Source of the DNA: Ilumatobacteraceae bacterium
Lineage (GTDB): Bacteria; Actinomycetota; Acidimicrobiia; Acidimicrobiales; Ilumatobacteraceae
Direction: 5' to 3'
Length of the DNA: 33,072 nucleotides
NCBI GenBank assembly: GCA_024644465.1
Contig: JAHEKY010000025.1
Location: 1 to 33,072 of the forward strand
Shown: positions 9,647 through 17,573 of the stretch, piece by piece
Numbering within the stretch: the stretch's first letter is position 1
How the letters are laid out: every line of letters begins with the position of its first letter
The notes under the pieces: generated by a model
Databases searched by the model: none
What the model was told of the DNA's origin: nothing
What the model saw: only the letters and a program-made list of their open reading frames with translations
Made by a program: the position numbers and the translations under genes

Positions 9647-10888
9647 ATGGGTTCATCCGGTTCGCACCTCTCGGGCGTCTGGGCGAAGGTGACCGACCTC
9701 AAGGTGGTGCGCGGCGAGGGGTGCCGGGTCTTCGATGTCAACGGCGATGCGTACCTCGACTTCACCGCCGGCATCGCCGCCGCGTCGACCGGCCACTGCC
9801 ACCCGACGGTCGTCAAGGCGATCGCCGAGCAGGCCCACCGGTTCGTCCACGCCCAGGTCAACGTGTACGAGCACGACCTGCTCGAGCCGGTCGCGGCACG
9901 CCTGGCGGAGTTGACCCCGCCGTCGATCGACACGTTCTTCTTCAGCAACTCCAGCGACGAGATCCTCGAAGCAGCGGTCAAGGTCGCCAAGCACGCCACG
10001 GGCCGGTCGAGCATCATCACCTTCGACGGCGCGTTCCACGGGCGCACGCTGCTGACGATGGCGATGTCGACCTCGCGGGCGATCGACCGGGAGGGCTACG
10101 GACCGTTCCCGAGCGGTGTCCACGTCGCGCCGTTCCCGGACCCGCACGCGTCCGACCAGGAGTCGGAGATCAGCCGCGCGCTGCGCGGGCTCGACCGGCT
10201 GTTCCAGACGCAGATCGTCGCCAGGGACGTCGCCGCGATCTTCGTCGAGCCGGTGATCGGCGAACGCGGGTACATCCCGACGCCACCGGCGTTCGTCGCC
10301 GGCCTCGCCGAGCGCTGCGCCGAGCACGGCATCCTGTTCATCGCCGACGAGACGCAGAGCGGCTTCGGCCGGACCGGCAAGATGTTCGCGATCGAGGCCC
10401 ACGACGTCGAGCCGGACATCCTCTGCATGGCGAAGGGCATCGCGTCCGGGTTCCCGTTCGCGGCGCTCGGGATGCGCCGATCGATCGACGACAAGTGGCG
10501 TCCGGGCAGCCACGGCGGCTCCTCCAACGGCACACCGATCGGCTGCGCGGCTGCGCTGGCCACGATCGAGGTGCTGACGGCGGACGGCTTTCTGGACAAC
10601 GTCCGCAACCGGGGCACGCAGCTGATCGACGAGCTGCGGAACTTCCAGCAGCTGGACGACGCGTTGCTGCATGTGCGCGGGCGCGGGTTGATGGTCGCGA
10701 CCGAGTTCGACACGCCGGAGCGGGCGGCGGCGATCGTCGAGCACTGTCTGGAGCACAGCAAGGTCATCCTGATGACGGCCGGCACCCGCAAGCGGACGAT
10801 CCGGTGGATGCCGCCGCTGATCGTGACTGCGGACGAGATCGACGAGGCGACCGCGGCGTTCAGCGCGGCGATTCGCGCGACGGGCTGA
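9647..10888 (+). CDS. Class III PLP-dependent aminotransferase (GabT-like)
   Basis: This 413-residue fold-type I enzyme resembles 4-aminobutyrate and related omega-amino acid aminotransferases. It shows the N-terminal DVNGDAYLDFTAGIA, the PLP ring-stacking FDGAFHGRT, the PLP-nitrogen Asp in IADETQSGFGRTG (D234), and the Schiff-base Lys in MAKGIASGFP (K263), followed by HGGSSNGTPIGCAAALA. The phosphate-binding loop reads FFFSNSSDEILEAA (97-110) where most relatives have NSGxEAVE, so Gly and Ala are replaced by Ser and Ile; this may mark a subfamily. It starts 32 bases after lon. A MarR-type regulator follows nine bases after its stop, probably in the same transcript. The substrate is unknown. 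Confidence 0.88.
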   Translation: MGSSGSHLSGVWAKVTDLKVVRGEGCRVFDVNGDAYLDFTAGIAAASTGHCHPTVVKAIAEQAHRFVHAQVNVYEHDLLEPVAARLAELTPPSIDTFFFSNSSDEILEAAVKVAKHATGRSSIITFDGAFHGRTLLTMAMSTSRAIDREGYGPFPSGVHVAPFPDPHASDQESEISRALRGLDRLFQTQIVARDVAAIFVEPVIGERGYIPTPPAFVAGLAERCAEHGILFIADETQSGFGRTGKMFAIEAHDVEPDILCMAKGIASGFPFAALGMRRSIDDKWRPGSHGGSSNGTPIGCAAALATIEVLTADGFLDNVRNRGTQLIDELRNFQQLDDALLHVRGRGLMVATEFDTPERAAAIVEHCLEHSKVILMTAGTRKRTIRWMPPLIVTADEIDEATAAFSAAIRATG

Positions 10889-10897
10889 GGTCGCGCG

Positions 10898-11383
10898 GTG
10901 GCCCGGCTCGACGCGGCGCGGATCGGTGTCTGGCGGGGGATGCAGGCGCTCGTCGGCGAGATCGAGCGCGCGATCGACGAGGAGCTGCGCGCCGAGTGGG
11001 ACATCTCGCTGGGCTGGTTCGACGTGCTCGCGTCGCTGCAGCGGCTCGGCGGCCGGGCGCGGCCGCTCGACGTCGCCGCCGACCTGCGCCTGCCGGCGTC
11101 GAGCGTCAGCCGGCGGCTCGATCGTCTTGAGGAGGAGGGGTGGGTCGCCCGGCACCGGCATGTCGACGACACCGACCTCCGCGCGGTCGACGTCGAGTTG
11201 ACGCGGACCGGCCGGCGATTGTGGCGCGAGATGAGCATCACGTATCGGCGCGCCCTGCAGGCGTTGTTCGCGGTGCACCTCGACGCCGACGACATCCGCG
11301 ACATGCAGCGCGTCCTCGACCTGCTCGTCGCGGCGGGTCAGGAGATCGTCGAGCCGTCGCCGCCGCTCGAAGTGCTGGACTGA
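10898..11383 (+). CDS. MarR-family transcriptional regulator
   Basis: This 161-residue winged-helix DNA-binding protein has the MarR layout. An N-terminal dimerisation helix is followed by SLGWFDVLASLQRLGGRARPLDVAADLRLPASSVSRRLDRLEEEGWVARHR, which contains the helix-turn-helix and the start of the wing (about 45-95). The wing continues with the DDTDLRAVDVELTRTGRRLW signature, and a C-terminal dimerisation helix ends the protein. The GTG at 10898 follows the aminotransferase stop by nine bases, so it may control that gene or sense its substrate. Its last 46 bases overlap the 3' end of the convergent PAP2 gene. Confidence 0.88.
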   Translation: MARLDAARIGVWRGMQALVGEIERAIDEELRAEWDISLGWFDVLASLQRLGGRARPLDVAADLRLPASSVSRRLDRLEEEGWVARHRHVDDTDLRAVDVELTRTGRRLWREMSITYRRALQALFAVHLDADDIRDMQRVLDLLVAAGQEIVEPSPPLEVLD

Positions 11384-12270
11384 CTCGCGAACGCGACCGG
11401 CACCGGCCCGGCGACCGGTACGTCGACCGGTACGTCGACCGGCCCGGGGGTCGGGGCGGGGACACGTTCGCCGTTCGGTCCGACGGCAAGCCGGCCGGAC
11501 AGCGCACCGCGAACGGCGGTGTCGATCGCCAGGCCCGCCCAGAGGAGCGCGATCGCGACGATCCCGTCGAGCCACCAGTGGTTGCCCGACGCGGACACGA
11601 CGATCGAGGTGATGACGACGTGCAGCATGAAGACCCATCGCCACCGGCTCGTGCTGACGGCGACGATGCCGAACGAGACGACGGCCGCCCACCCGACATG
11701 GATCGACGGCATCGCGGCGAACTGGTCCGACACGCCGGTGCCGACGGGCCCGTAGATCGACGGGCCGTAGATCTCCGACAGATCCTCGTAGCCGAGGTCG
11801 ACGAGGAACCGTGGCGGCGCGACGCGGACGAACCGGATGACGAGGCAGGCGCCGGTCAGGATCGCGAGACCGTTGCGCCAGTGGGCGTAGTGCTCGCGGT
11901 GGCGGAGGAACAGCCAGACGAGGAAGACGACCAGCGCCGGCACGTGGAGCGTGGCGTAGTACAGCGTCGTCGGCCAGCCGAGCCAGTCGTTGCGGAGGAC
12001 GAACTGCTGCAGGGACAGTTCGGTCGGGAAGTGGAGTGCGTTCTGGAGGTCGACGATCTGGCGGGCCCGCTCGATCGCGCCATCGTCGTGCGCGAGCGGC
12101 AACTGCCGTGCGACCCGCCAGACCGCGTAGAGCGCGGCGAGCAGCGCGAACTCGACGGCACCCTGCTCGACGATGCGGGCGCGCCCGGGCCGGGAGCGCC
12201 GCAGCGTGATCGCGACGACGCCGCTGATCACCGCGGCGATCGCCGCTTGGTCCCACGTCGGCCACGCCAT
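11338..12270 (-). CDS. PAP2-superfamily integral membrane phosphatase/transferase
   Basis: This protein of 310 residues has five to six membrane helices. The PAP2 catalytic pieces are in order: APPRFL after a membrane helix (motif C1 equivalent), AMPSIHVGWA (SxH, motif C2) and GNHWWLDGIV (HxxxD, motif C3). The layout is that of the inositol-phosphorylceramide-synthase-like branch (PAP2_3) found in actinobacteria, which acts on lipid phosphates such as phosphatidylinositol derivatives or polyprenyl phosphates. The ATG at 12270 (MAWPTWDQ) places the first helix near the N-terminus. The cytosolic tail has a PVDVPVDVPV repeat from a 12-base duplication near 11416-11439. It is convergent with and overlaps the MarR gene. 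Confidence 0.8.
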   Translation of the reverse strand: MAWPTWDQAAIAAVISGVVAITLRRSRPGRARIVEQGAVEFALLAALYAVWRVARQLPLAHDDGAIERARQIVDLQNALHFPTELSLQQFVLRNDWLGWPTTLYYATLHVPALVVFLVWLFLRHREHYAHWRNGLAILTGACLVIRFVRVAPPRFLVDLGYEDLSEIYGPSIYGPVGTGVSDQFAAMPSIHVGWAAVVSFGIVAVSTSRWRWVFMLHVVITSIVVSASGNHWWLDGIVAIALLWAGLAIDTAVRGALSGRLAVGPNGERVPAPTPGPVDVPVDVPVAGPVPVAFASQSSTSSGGDGSTIS

Positions 12271-12350
12271 GCAGGACAGCGTGCCCAAACCGAGCGGTCC
12301 TGGCAACCCCGGCGGATTGCCCCGTCGGATCGGCCTCGCGGATCGCCCGT

Positions 12351-12356
12351 TAGATT
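12351..12356 (+). promoter_or_regulatory. -10 element (TAGATT) of the small membrane protein gene
   Basis: TAGATT fits TANNNT and ends six bases before the GTG at 12363, suggesting a leaderless transcript. A second GTG at 12361 is out of frame. No convincing -35 hexamer lies 16-18 bases upstream. Confidence 0.4.
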
Positions 12357-12362
12357 GGTCGT

Positions 12363-12629
12363 GTGCCGGCTCCGTCGACGATCATCTGGGTGGCGTTCGG
12401 GCTGTTCTTCGGGTACGTCCTGTGGAAAAGTGGCATCGCCATGCTGCGCAGCATGACCAGCCTTCCACCGGAACCGCCGCCATCGGGAGAGCTCCGCAAG
12501 GTCAGTCGGCGGTACCGTTGCGATGTCTGCGGCGTCGAGCTGAAAATGACGATGGCGCCTGATGATGAGCCCCCTCCGCCGCGGCACTGCCTCGAGGAGA
12601 TGGTCGAAGTCGCGCCGCTCTACGACTGA
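12363..12629 (+). CDS. Small single-span membrane protein with a zinc-ribbon-like C-terminus
   Basis: This 88-residue protein of unknown function has one membrane helix at about 5-25 (STIIWVAFGLFFGYVLW). A Pro-rich linker follows, then a short cytosolic module, RYRCDVCGVELKM ... RHCLEE, with a CxxC pair and one further Cys/His, resembling half of a zinc ribbon. Codon composition matches the neighbours and the start sits behind a good -10 element, which supports it being real. It is divergent from the PAP2 gene and is followed by 151 bases without a gene before crgA. Confidence 0.65.
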   Translation: MPAPSTIIWVAFGLFFGYVLWKSGIAMLRSMTSLPPEPPPSGELRKVSRRYRCDVCGVELKMTMAPDDEPPPPRHCLEEMVEVAPLYD

Positions 12630-12666
12630 GCGCGAGTCCCGTCACTGCGGGTGACACAATGGCCAC

Positions 12667-12688
12667 AAATCCACAACCTGTGGAAAAG
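12667..12688. other. Inverted pair of DnaA-box-like nonamers
   Basis: TCCACA at 12670-12675 and TGTGGA at 12679-12684 are separated by three bases. The minus strand reads TTTTCCACA, one base from the DnaA box TTATCCACA. The plus-strand partner AAATCCACA is weaker. Another TTTTCCACA lies on the minus strand at 12421-12429. Two or three boxes are too few to call an origin. Confidence 0.3.
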
Positions 12689-12780
12689 TGCGCGCCGAAA
12701 ACGGCGATGTCCACCTGTTTGCCCACAGCGTGCTCACGACACCGGTCGACGGCCCGTCGCGGGGTCGGCCGTCGGGCAAC

Positions 12781-13092
12781 CTACTGCCATTTGGTGGCGG
12801 TGTACAAACCGCCGAGAATCGCGATCAGGCCGGCGAGCGTCGGCCAGTTGCTGTTCGTGAAGATCAGGTACCGCGCCATGATCAGCAGCCCGCCGCCGAT
12901 CAGCAGCACGAGCATGATCACGGGGATCCACGACGGCGGGATCAGCTGGCGGCGATCCTTCTTCGGCGTGTAGCGCGAGGAGGCGGCGACCTCGTGATGG
13001 TCCGCTCGCCCCCGCGACGCGGCGGGGCGGTCGCTCGGGCGCGTGCCTTTCGCAGTGACTCGTCCGCCAGTCTTTCGCTTCGGGGGTGCCAT
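12781..13092 (-). CDS. crgA: CrgA-type cell division inhibitor/divisome membrane protein
   Basis: This 103-residue protein resembles CrgA, which in Mycobacterium and Streptomyces binds FtsZ, FtsQ, FtsI and peptidoglycan synthases at the septum. A basic N-terminal tail (MAPPKRKTGGR..) of about 45 residues is followed by YTPKKDRRQLIPPSWIPV and two membrane helices (about 55-75 and 84-99) joined by a short loop containing FTNSNWPTLAG. It ends ATKWQ. The two-helix layout and the SWIPV and NWP signatures are typical. The ATG at 13092 is the natural start. It follows pabA on the same strand after 84 bases, in the conserved actinobacterial gene order. Confidence 0.9.
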   Translation of the reverse strand: MAPPKRKTGGRVTAKGTRPSDRPAASRGRADHHEVAASSRYTPKKDRRQLIPPSWIPVIMLVLLIGGGLLIMARYLIFTNSNWPTLAGLIAILGGLYTATKWQ

Positions 13093-13176
13093 CGGTCGAG
13101 AAGCATACGTGATCGGCAGGTGCATCCCGTCACGTTGCGCGCTCGGGCCGATCGGCGCGGGCCGCGGCGGGCCCGC

Positions 13177-13761
13177 TCAACAGCGTGCGAGGAAGTTCCG
13201 CATCAGGTCGTGACCCTGGCCGGTGAGGATGCTCTCCGGGTGGAACTGCACGCCCTCGACGTCGTGCTCGCGGTGGCGGACACCCATCACGACACCGTCC
13301 GCGGTGCGCGCCGTGACGGCGAGTACCGGCGGGATCGACGACGGTTCGAGCGTCAACGAGTGGTAGCGCGTCGCGGTCAACGGTGAGACGAGTCCCGCGA
13401 ACACGCCGTCGCCGTCGTGCTCGATGGTCGACGTCTTGCCGTGCATCAACTCCGGCGCGCCGACGACGTTCGCGCCGTACACGTGGCCGATCGCCTGGTG
13501 CCCGAGGCAGACGCCCAGCAGCGTGATGTCCCGCTCGGCGAACGCGGGGATCGCGTCGCAGATGATGCCGCTGTGCTCCGGGCGGCCCGGACCGGGCGAG
13601 AGGAGTACGCCGTCGACGTCGAGTGCGACGGCGTCGGCAACGGTCACTTCGTCGTTGCGGACGACGAGCGGGTCGGCACCGAGCTCTCCGAGATACTGGA
13701 CGAGGTTGTAGACGAAGCTGTCGTAGCTGTCGATCACGAGGATGCGCGGCGGTCGGCTCAC
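13177..13761 (-). CDS. pabA: Glutamine amidotransferase subunit of anthranilate/aminodeoxychorismate synthase
   Basis: This 194-residue class I glutamine amidotransferase releases ammonia from glutamine for the synthase subunit that makes p-aminobenzoate (folate) or anthranilate (tryptophan). The nucleophile is C85 in GVCLGHQ, and H174 and E176 in FHPES complete the triad. SPGPGRP and MHGKTS are the other conserved loops. PabA and TrpG cannot be separated by sequence, and many actinobacteria use one protein for both. No chorismate-binding partner gene is in the window. The GTG start at 13761 overlaps the pknB stop (GTGA), so translation is coupled to the kinase gene, as in the order known from Mycobacterium. 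Confidence 0.92.
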   Translation of the reverse strand: MSRPPRILVIDSYDSFVYNLVQYLGELGADPLVVRNDEVTVADAVALDVDGVLLSPGPGRPEHSGIICDAIPAFAERDITLLGVCLGHQAIGHVYGANVVGAPELMHGKTSTIEHDGDGVFAGLVSPLTATRYHSLTLEPSSIPPVLAVTARTADGVVMGVRHREHDVEGVQFHPESILTGQGHDLMRNFLARC

Positions 13762-15875
13762 GGTGCGGCAGCGGTGGTCGTCGTCGCCGGCGCAGTCGTC
13801 GTGGTCGCCGCCGGCGGCGCCGTCGTCGTCGTGGCCGGCGGGACGGTCGTGGTCGTCGTCGGCGGCAGTGTCGTCGCCAGCTCGAGAGAGCGGCCGACCG
13901 TGAGCGTCACGAGCGTGCCCGGATCGGCGAGCGAGCCGGGAGTGAGATCCTGCGCGCGGACGCGGCCGTCGTCGGGGCTGCCGGCCGGCACGTCGACGTA
14001 GTTCACCCTGACGGTCAGCCCGGCGGACGTGATCGTGTTGCGGGCCCGGCCCTCGGTCTGGCCGACGACCGGCGGCACGGTGATCGGCTCGGGGCCGTCC
14101 GACACGGTGACGGTGATCGGGCCACCGCGAGGCAGCAGCTCACCGGCGCCCGGCGAGATCTCCATCACCGTGCCCGCGGGAATCGTGGCGCTCGACTGGC
14201 GTTCGACGGTCACGACGAACTCGTACGGGGCGCCCTGGAGCACCTCGAGGGCGGCCTGCTCACTCTGGCCGACGATGAAGCCCGGGACCGAGACGCCGTC
14301 GGGTGGCCCCGCGACGACCAGGTCGACCATGTCGCCTTGCAGGGCCTGCGTCGTCGCCGGCGGGTTCATGCTGATCACCGTGTTCTCCGCGACCTGGTCG
14401 GTCTTCTCGACCGTGATCGTGCCGACCGCGAAGCCGTCGCCTTCGAGGAGCAGGCGGGCCTCGTCGAGAGCGAGGCCGACGACGTTCGGGATCGGGGTCA
14501 GCTGGGGATCGGGGTTGAAGTAGACGACGACTTCCTGACCCTCGATCATGATCGTCCCGGCGACCGGCTCGGTGCGATGGACGAACTTGATGCCGACGTT
14601 GGCGTTCTCCTCGGGCTCGGTCCGGTAGACGAGGTTGAGCCGCTCCAGTTCCTCGATCACGACGTCGAGCGGCTGGTTCGTGTAGTCGGCGAGTTCGAAC
14701 TGCTGCGGTTCGGCGGTCGTCGGTTCTTCGGTGCTGAGCGACTGGAACAGCAGGACGCCGCCGACGACGAGCGCGATGAGGGCGACGAACGCGGCGAGGG
14801 CGTACCACCCGGTGCGCGACGAGGTCGTGTCGTAGTACATCGCGTCGGGGGAGGCCCCGGGCGGGTATGCCGAGTCCCACCCCTGCGTTCCGGTGCGGGC
14901 GTCGAACTGCCGCCGGGGTGGAACGGCCGGCCCGCTCGTCGTGGCGCCGACCGCGGCGACGGTGGTCGTCGCGCCGGTCGTGTCGGGCAGGGAGACGCCC
15001 TGGGCGTGGGCCGCCGCCGTGAGGGCCTGGACCGGTTCGTCGTTGCGGAAGCGGCGGAGGTCGTCGCGCAGCGCGCCGGCGCTCGGGTAGCGCAGCTTGG
15101 GGTCCTTTGCGAGCAGCTTGGCGACGATCGCCTCGAACGAGCGGGGCACGTCCGAGACGAGCTGCACGAGCGGTTGCGGTGCGTCGTGCACCTGCTTGTA
15201 CGCGATGCTCACCGGGTTCTCGCCGGTGAACGGCGGCTTGCCGCTGACCATCTCGTACATCACGATCCCGAGCGAGTACAGATCGCTGCGCGGGTCGGGC
15301 TGCGCGCCCTGTGCCTGCTCGGGGCTGAAGTAGGTGGCGGTGCCCATCACCGAGCCGACCTGGGTGAGGTTCGCCTCGGTCGGCGCGTTCATCGCGCGGG
15401 CGATGCCGAAGTCGGCGACCTTCACCTGGCCGTTCGAGCCGATCAGGATGTTCGCCGGTTTGATGTCGCGGTGGGCGACGCCGCCTTCGTGGGCGAAGCC
15501 GAGCGCGGCGGCGACCTCACTGGCGATCTCGGCGGCCTGCTTGGCGGTCAGCTGCTTGTTCGACTTCAGGATGTCGGCGAGCGTGCGGCCCTGCACTTCC
15601 TCCATCGCGATGAAGTAGGTGCCCTCGTAGCGGCCCCAGTCGTAGACGTTGACGATGTTCGGGTGCGAGAGGTTGGCGGCGGACTGTGCTTCGCGCCGGA
15701 ATCGCTCGACGAAGTTGGCGTCGGTCGCGAACTCGGGGAACAGCACCTTCATCGCGACCTGGCGGTCGAGCAGCAGGTCGCGCGCGGAGAACACGTCGGC
15801 CATCCCGCCACGCCCGATGCGTTTGTGGATCTCGTACCGCTCGTTGATGACGGTTGCTTCGCCGTTGTTGGTCAC
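13758..15875 (-). CDS. pknB: PknB: membrane Ser/Thr kinase with four PASTA domains
   Basis: This 705-residue sensor kinase controls peptidoglycan synthesis and division. The cytosolic kinase domain has the P-loop GRGGMADVF (21-29), ATP-binding K43, the catalytic HRDIKPAN (D137), DFG (155-157) and an activation loop with two threonines. A juxtamembrane linker and one membrane helix (about 352-375, WYALAAFVALIALVVGGVLLF) follow. Four PASTA repeats outside the cell begin near 395, 455, 525 and 590, with PIPNVVGL, VSVPGFIVGQ and ITVPPVVGQ as their starts. The last 40 residues are a Thr/Pro/Ala-rich tail of TTTT blocks. GTG 15875 is the only fitting start. The adjacent pknA of the usual gene order is absent. 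Confidence 0.96.
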   Translation of the reverse strand: MTNNGEATVINERYEIHKRIGRGGMADVFSARDLLLDRQVAMKVLFPEFATDANFVERFRREAQSAANLSHPNIVNVYDWGRYEGTYFIAMEEVQGRTLADILKSNKQLTAKQAAEIASEVAAALGFAHEGGVAHRDIKPANILIGSNGQVKVADFGIARAMNAPTEANLTQVGSVMGTATYFSPEQAQGAQPDPRSDLYSLGIVMYEMVSGKPPFTGENPVSIAYKQVHDAPQPLVQLVSDVPRSFEAIVAKLLAKDPKLRYPSAGALRDDLRRFRNDEPVQALTAAAHAQGVSLPDTTGATTTVAAVGATTSGPAVPPRRQFDARTGTQGWDSAYPPGASPDAMYYDTTSSRTGWYALAAFVALIALVVGGVLLFQSLSTEEPTTAEPQQFELADYTNQPLDVVIEELERLNLVYRTEPEENANVGIKFVHRTEPVAGTIMIEGQEVVVYFNPDPQLTPIPNVVGLALDEARLLLEGDGFAVGTITVEKTDQVAENTVISMNPPATTQALQGDMVDLVVAGPPDGVSVPGFIVGQSEQAALEVLQGAPYEFVVTVERQSSATIPAGTVMEISPGAGELLPRGGPITVTVSDGPEPITVPPVVGQTEGRARNTITSAGLTVRVNYVDVPAGSPDDGRVRAQDLTPGSLADPGTLVTLTVGRSLELATTLPPTTTTTVPPATTTTAPPAATTTTAPATTTTAAAP

Positions 15876-16000
15876 TGCTGAGTCACTGGTTCCTCGCGCC
15901 GAAATGGCGACACGTCAGGCTATCGACGCCCCACGTCGAGTTGGCTGCGGCTGCGGACTGGTTCGACAGGCGAGATGACCCGGTGTCGAGCGCAGCGAGT

Positions 16001-16083
16001 CCGGGCGCAGCCCGGAAAAGGCACGGAGCGACGAAGTCGCTGGAGCGGCGCAGCCGCAGGGATGATGCCGCCGGCATCATCCC
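16001..16083. repeat. Cluster of four small perfect hairpins between pbpA and pknB
   Basis: Four perfect stems follow each other: 16001-16015 (6 bp, GCA loop), 16027-16041 (6 bp, GAA loop), 16045-16057 (5 bp, GCA loop) and 16059-16083 (11 bp, GCC loop). GNA triloops make exceptionally stable DNA mini-hairpins. The last stem overlaps the pbpA stop codon at 16077-16079 and may terminate or attenuate transcription towards pknB. The rest of the 201-base gap (15876-16076) holds no gene. Confidence 0.8.
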
Positions 16084-17573
16084 CGGGCCCCTTCGCCCGT
16101 GAGCAGGTAGTCGAGCATGCCCTCGGCGATCGGGCCGGCGAGGCGTCCGCCGGTCGCGGCGACGTCGTCGGTCGATTGGACGTTGGTGAGCACGACGGCG
16201 ACGGCGAACCGCGGGGCCTCCGCCGGTGCGAAGGCGACGATCCACGCGTGCGACAGGTCGGGGTTGCTCGCGATGCCGAGCTCGGCGGTGCCGGTCTTCG
16301 CGGCGGCCTGGATGCCGCCGGCGAGGTCGAGGCAGCAGCTCGCCGTGCCGGACTCGACGACGCCGATCATGAACTCGGTCTCCAGTGCGGCGGTCTGCGG
16401 GGAGATCGGCGTCTTCCAGACGTCCGGCGACGTCCGGTCGAGCACCCGCCCCGCCCGGTCGTACGTCGCGTCGATGACGTAGGGCTTCATCATCTGCCCG
16501 CCGTTGGCGACGGCGCCGGCGACCATCGCCATGTGCAGCGGCACCATCTGGTCCTCGCTCTGGCCGAAGCCACGGATCGCGAGGAGGGGGAGCTGCTGGT
16601 CGAGATTCTCGACGTTGCCGAACGTGCTCGTCGCCGCGCGCGGCAGGTCGATCGGCAGCTTCTCGTCGATGCCCCACGCCCGGGTGCCCTCGACCATCCG
16701 CTCGACGCCGAGTTCGATGGCCGTCTTCGCGAAGGGGATGTTGCAGCTGCGGCGGAATACCGTCGCCATGTCGCCGCCGCAGAGGCTGCCGTTGTAGTTC
16801 TGGATCGGGTCGTTCGTCTGCGGCGGCGTGTACTCGCGCTCGTCGGGGAACGACGTCTCGCGGGAGAGCACGCCGGCTTCGAGGCCGATCCCGGTCGTGA
16901 TCACCTTGAACGTCGACCCGGGCATGTACCGCTCCTGGTAGGCGTTCGCGAGCAACGGGTTGCCGGGCGCGTTCTGGAGGTCGGTGATCACCTGCTGGGC
17001 GGTCTCGAAGGGTTGCCCGACGAACGTGTTCGGGTCGTAGGTCGGGTTCGAGAACATCGCGATGATCGCCCCGGTCGTCGGGTCGATGACGACGACGGAC
17101 CCCTCGCGCCCGCCGAGCGCGAACTTCGCGGCGAGCTGCGCGTCGTAGCGCATCGTCAGCTGCACCGAGCCGGCGTTGTCGACGTTGCCCTCGAGCAGGT
17201 CGCCGAGGCCGCGGACCTGCTGGGCCGCGGTGGAGCCGACGAGGACGTCGCCATGGGTGCGTTCCAGCTGCGTCGCGCCGAAGTCCTTCGTGAAGTAGCC
17301 GGTGACGTTCGAGAACAGGTCGCCGGTCGGGTAGTCGCGGGTGAAGTCGAGGTTCTCGTCGGTCGTGTTCGGCAGCGACTGGGCGACGACGACGCCGTCC
17401 TCGGTGATGATGTTGCCGCGCGGCCGGTTGAACTCGCGCAGGATCGCGCGGGTGTTGTCGAACTTCGCGTCGAGCTCCTCCTTCTGGCCGACCTGCCAGT
17501 AGTTGAGCGCGGCGAACAGCACGACGTAGCAGGCCATCAGGCCGACCGCGAGCTGGCGGATCGCGCGGTTCAC
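16077..17573 (-). CDS. pbpA: PbpA: class B penicillin-binding protein (peptidoglycan transpeptidase)
   Basis: This 498-residue enzyme cross-links peptidoglycan outside the membrane and partners the glycan polymerase RodA encoded just upstream. One N-terminal membrane helix (about 8-25, AVGLMACYVVLFAALNYW) anchors a dimerisation domain, including FNRPRGNIITEDGVVVAQS, and the transpeptidase domain. The acyl-enzyme serine is in PGSTFK (S220), with SCN at 276-278 and KTG at 426-428. The GTG at 17573 overlaps the rodA stop (GTGA), and the protein then starts at NRAIRQLAVG just before the membrane helix. A longer frame upstream would add about 31 basic residues and lies inside rodA. PknA/PknB regulate PbpA in Mycobacterium. 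Confidence 0.95.
   Translation of the reverse strand: MNRAIRQLAVGLMACYVVLFAALNYWQVGQKEELDAKFDNTRAILREFNRPRGNIITEDGVVVAQSLPNTTDENLDFTRDYPTGDLFSNVTGYFTKDFGATQLERTHGDVLVGSTAAQQVRGLGDLLEGNVDNAGSVQLTMRYDAQLAAKFALGGREGSVVVIDPTTGAIIAMFSNPTYDPNTFVGQPFETAQQVITDLQNAPGNPLLANAYQERYMPGSTFKVITTGIGLEAGVLSRETSFPDEREYTPPQTNDPIQNYNGSLCGGDMATVFRRSCNIPFAKTAIELGVERMVEGTRAWGIDEKLPIDLPRAATSTFGNVENLDQQLPLLAIRGFGQSEDQMVPLHMAMVAGAVANGGQMMKPYVIDATYDRAGRVLDRTSPDVWKTPISPQTAALETEFMIGVVESGTASCCLDLAGGIQAAAKTGTAELGIASNPDLSHAWIVAFAPAEAPRFAVAVVLTNVQSTDDVAATGGRLAGPIAEGMLDYLLTGEGARG

Noticed and set aside
9653-12265. 870-codon open frame on the minus strand
   Set aside because: It is antisense to the aminotransferase and MarR genes and overlaps the PAP2 gene; its translation is Arg/Asp/Pro-rich low complexity typical of shadow frames in high-GC DNA.
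12660-12690. Replication origin
   Set aside because: Only two or three imperfect boxes, no AT-rich unwinding region and no dnaA or dnaN in the window.
15961-16000. A further hairpin at the left end of the mini-hairpin cluster (GAGCGCAGCGAG)
   Set aside because: Only two base pairs form around the GCA; the apparent similarity to the other units is not a stem.
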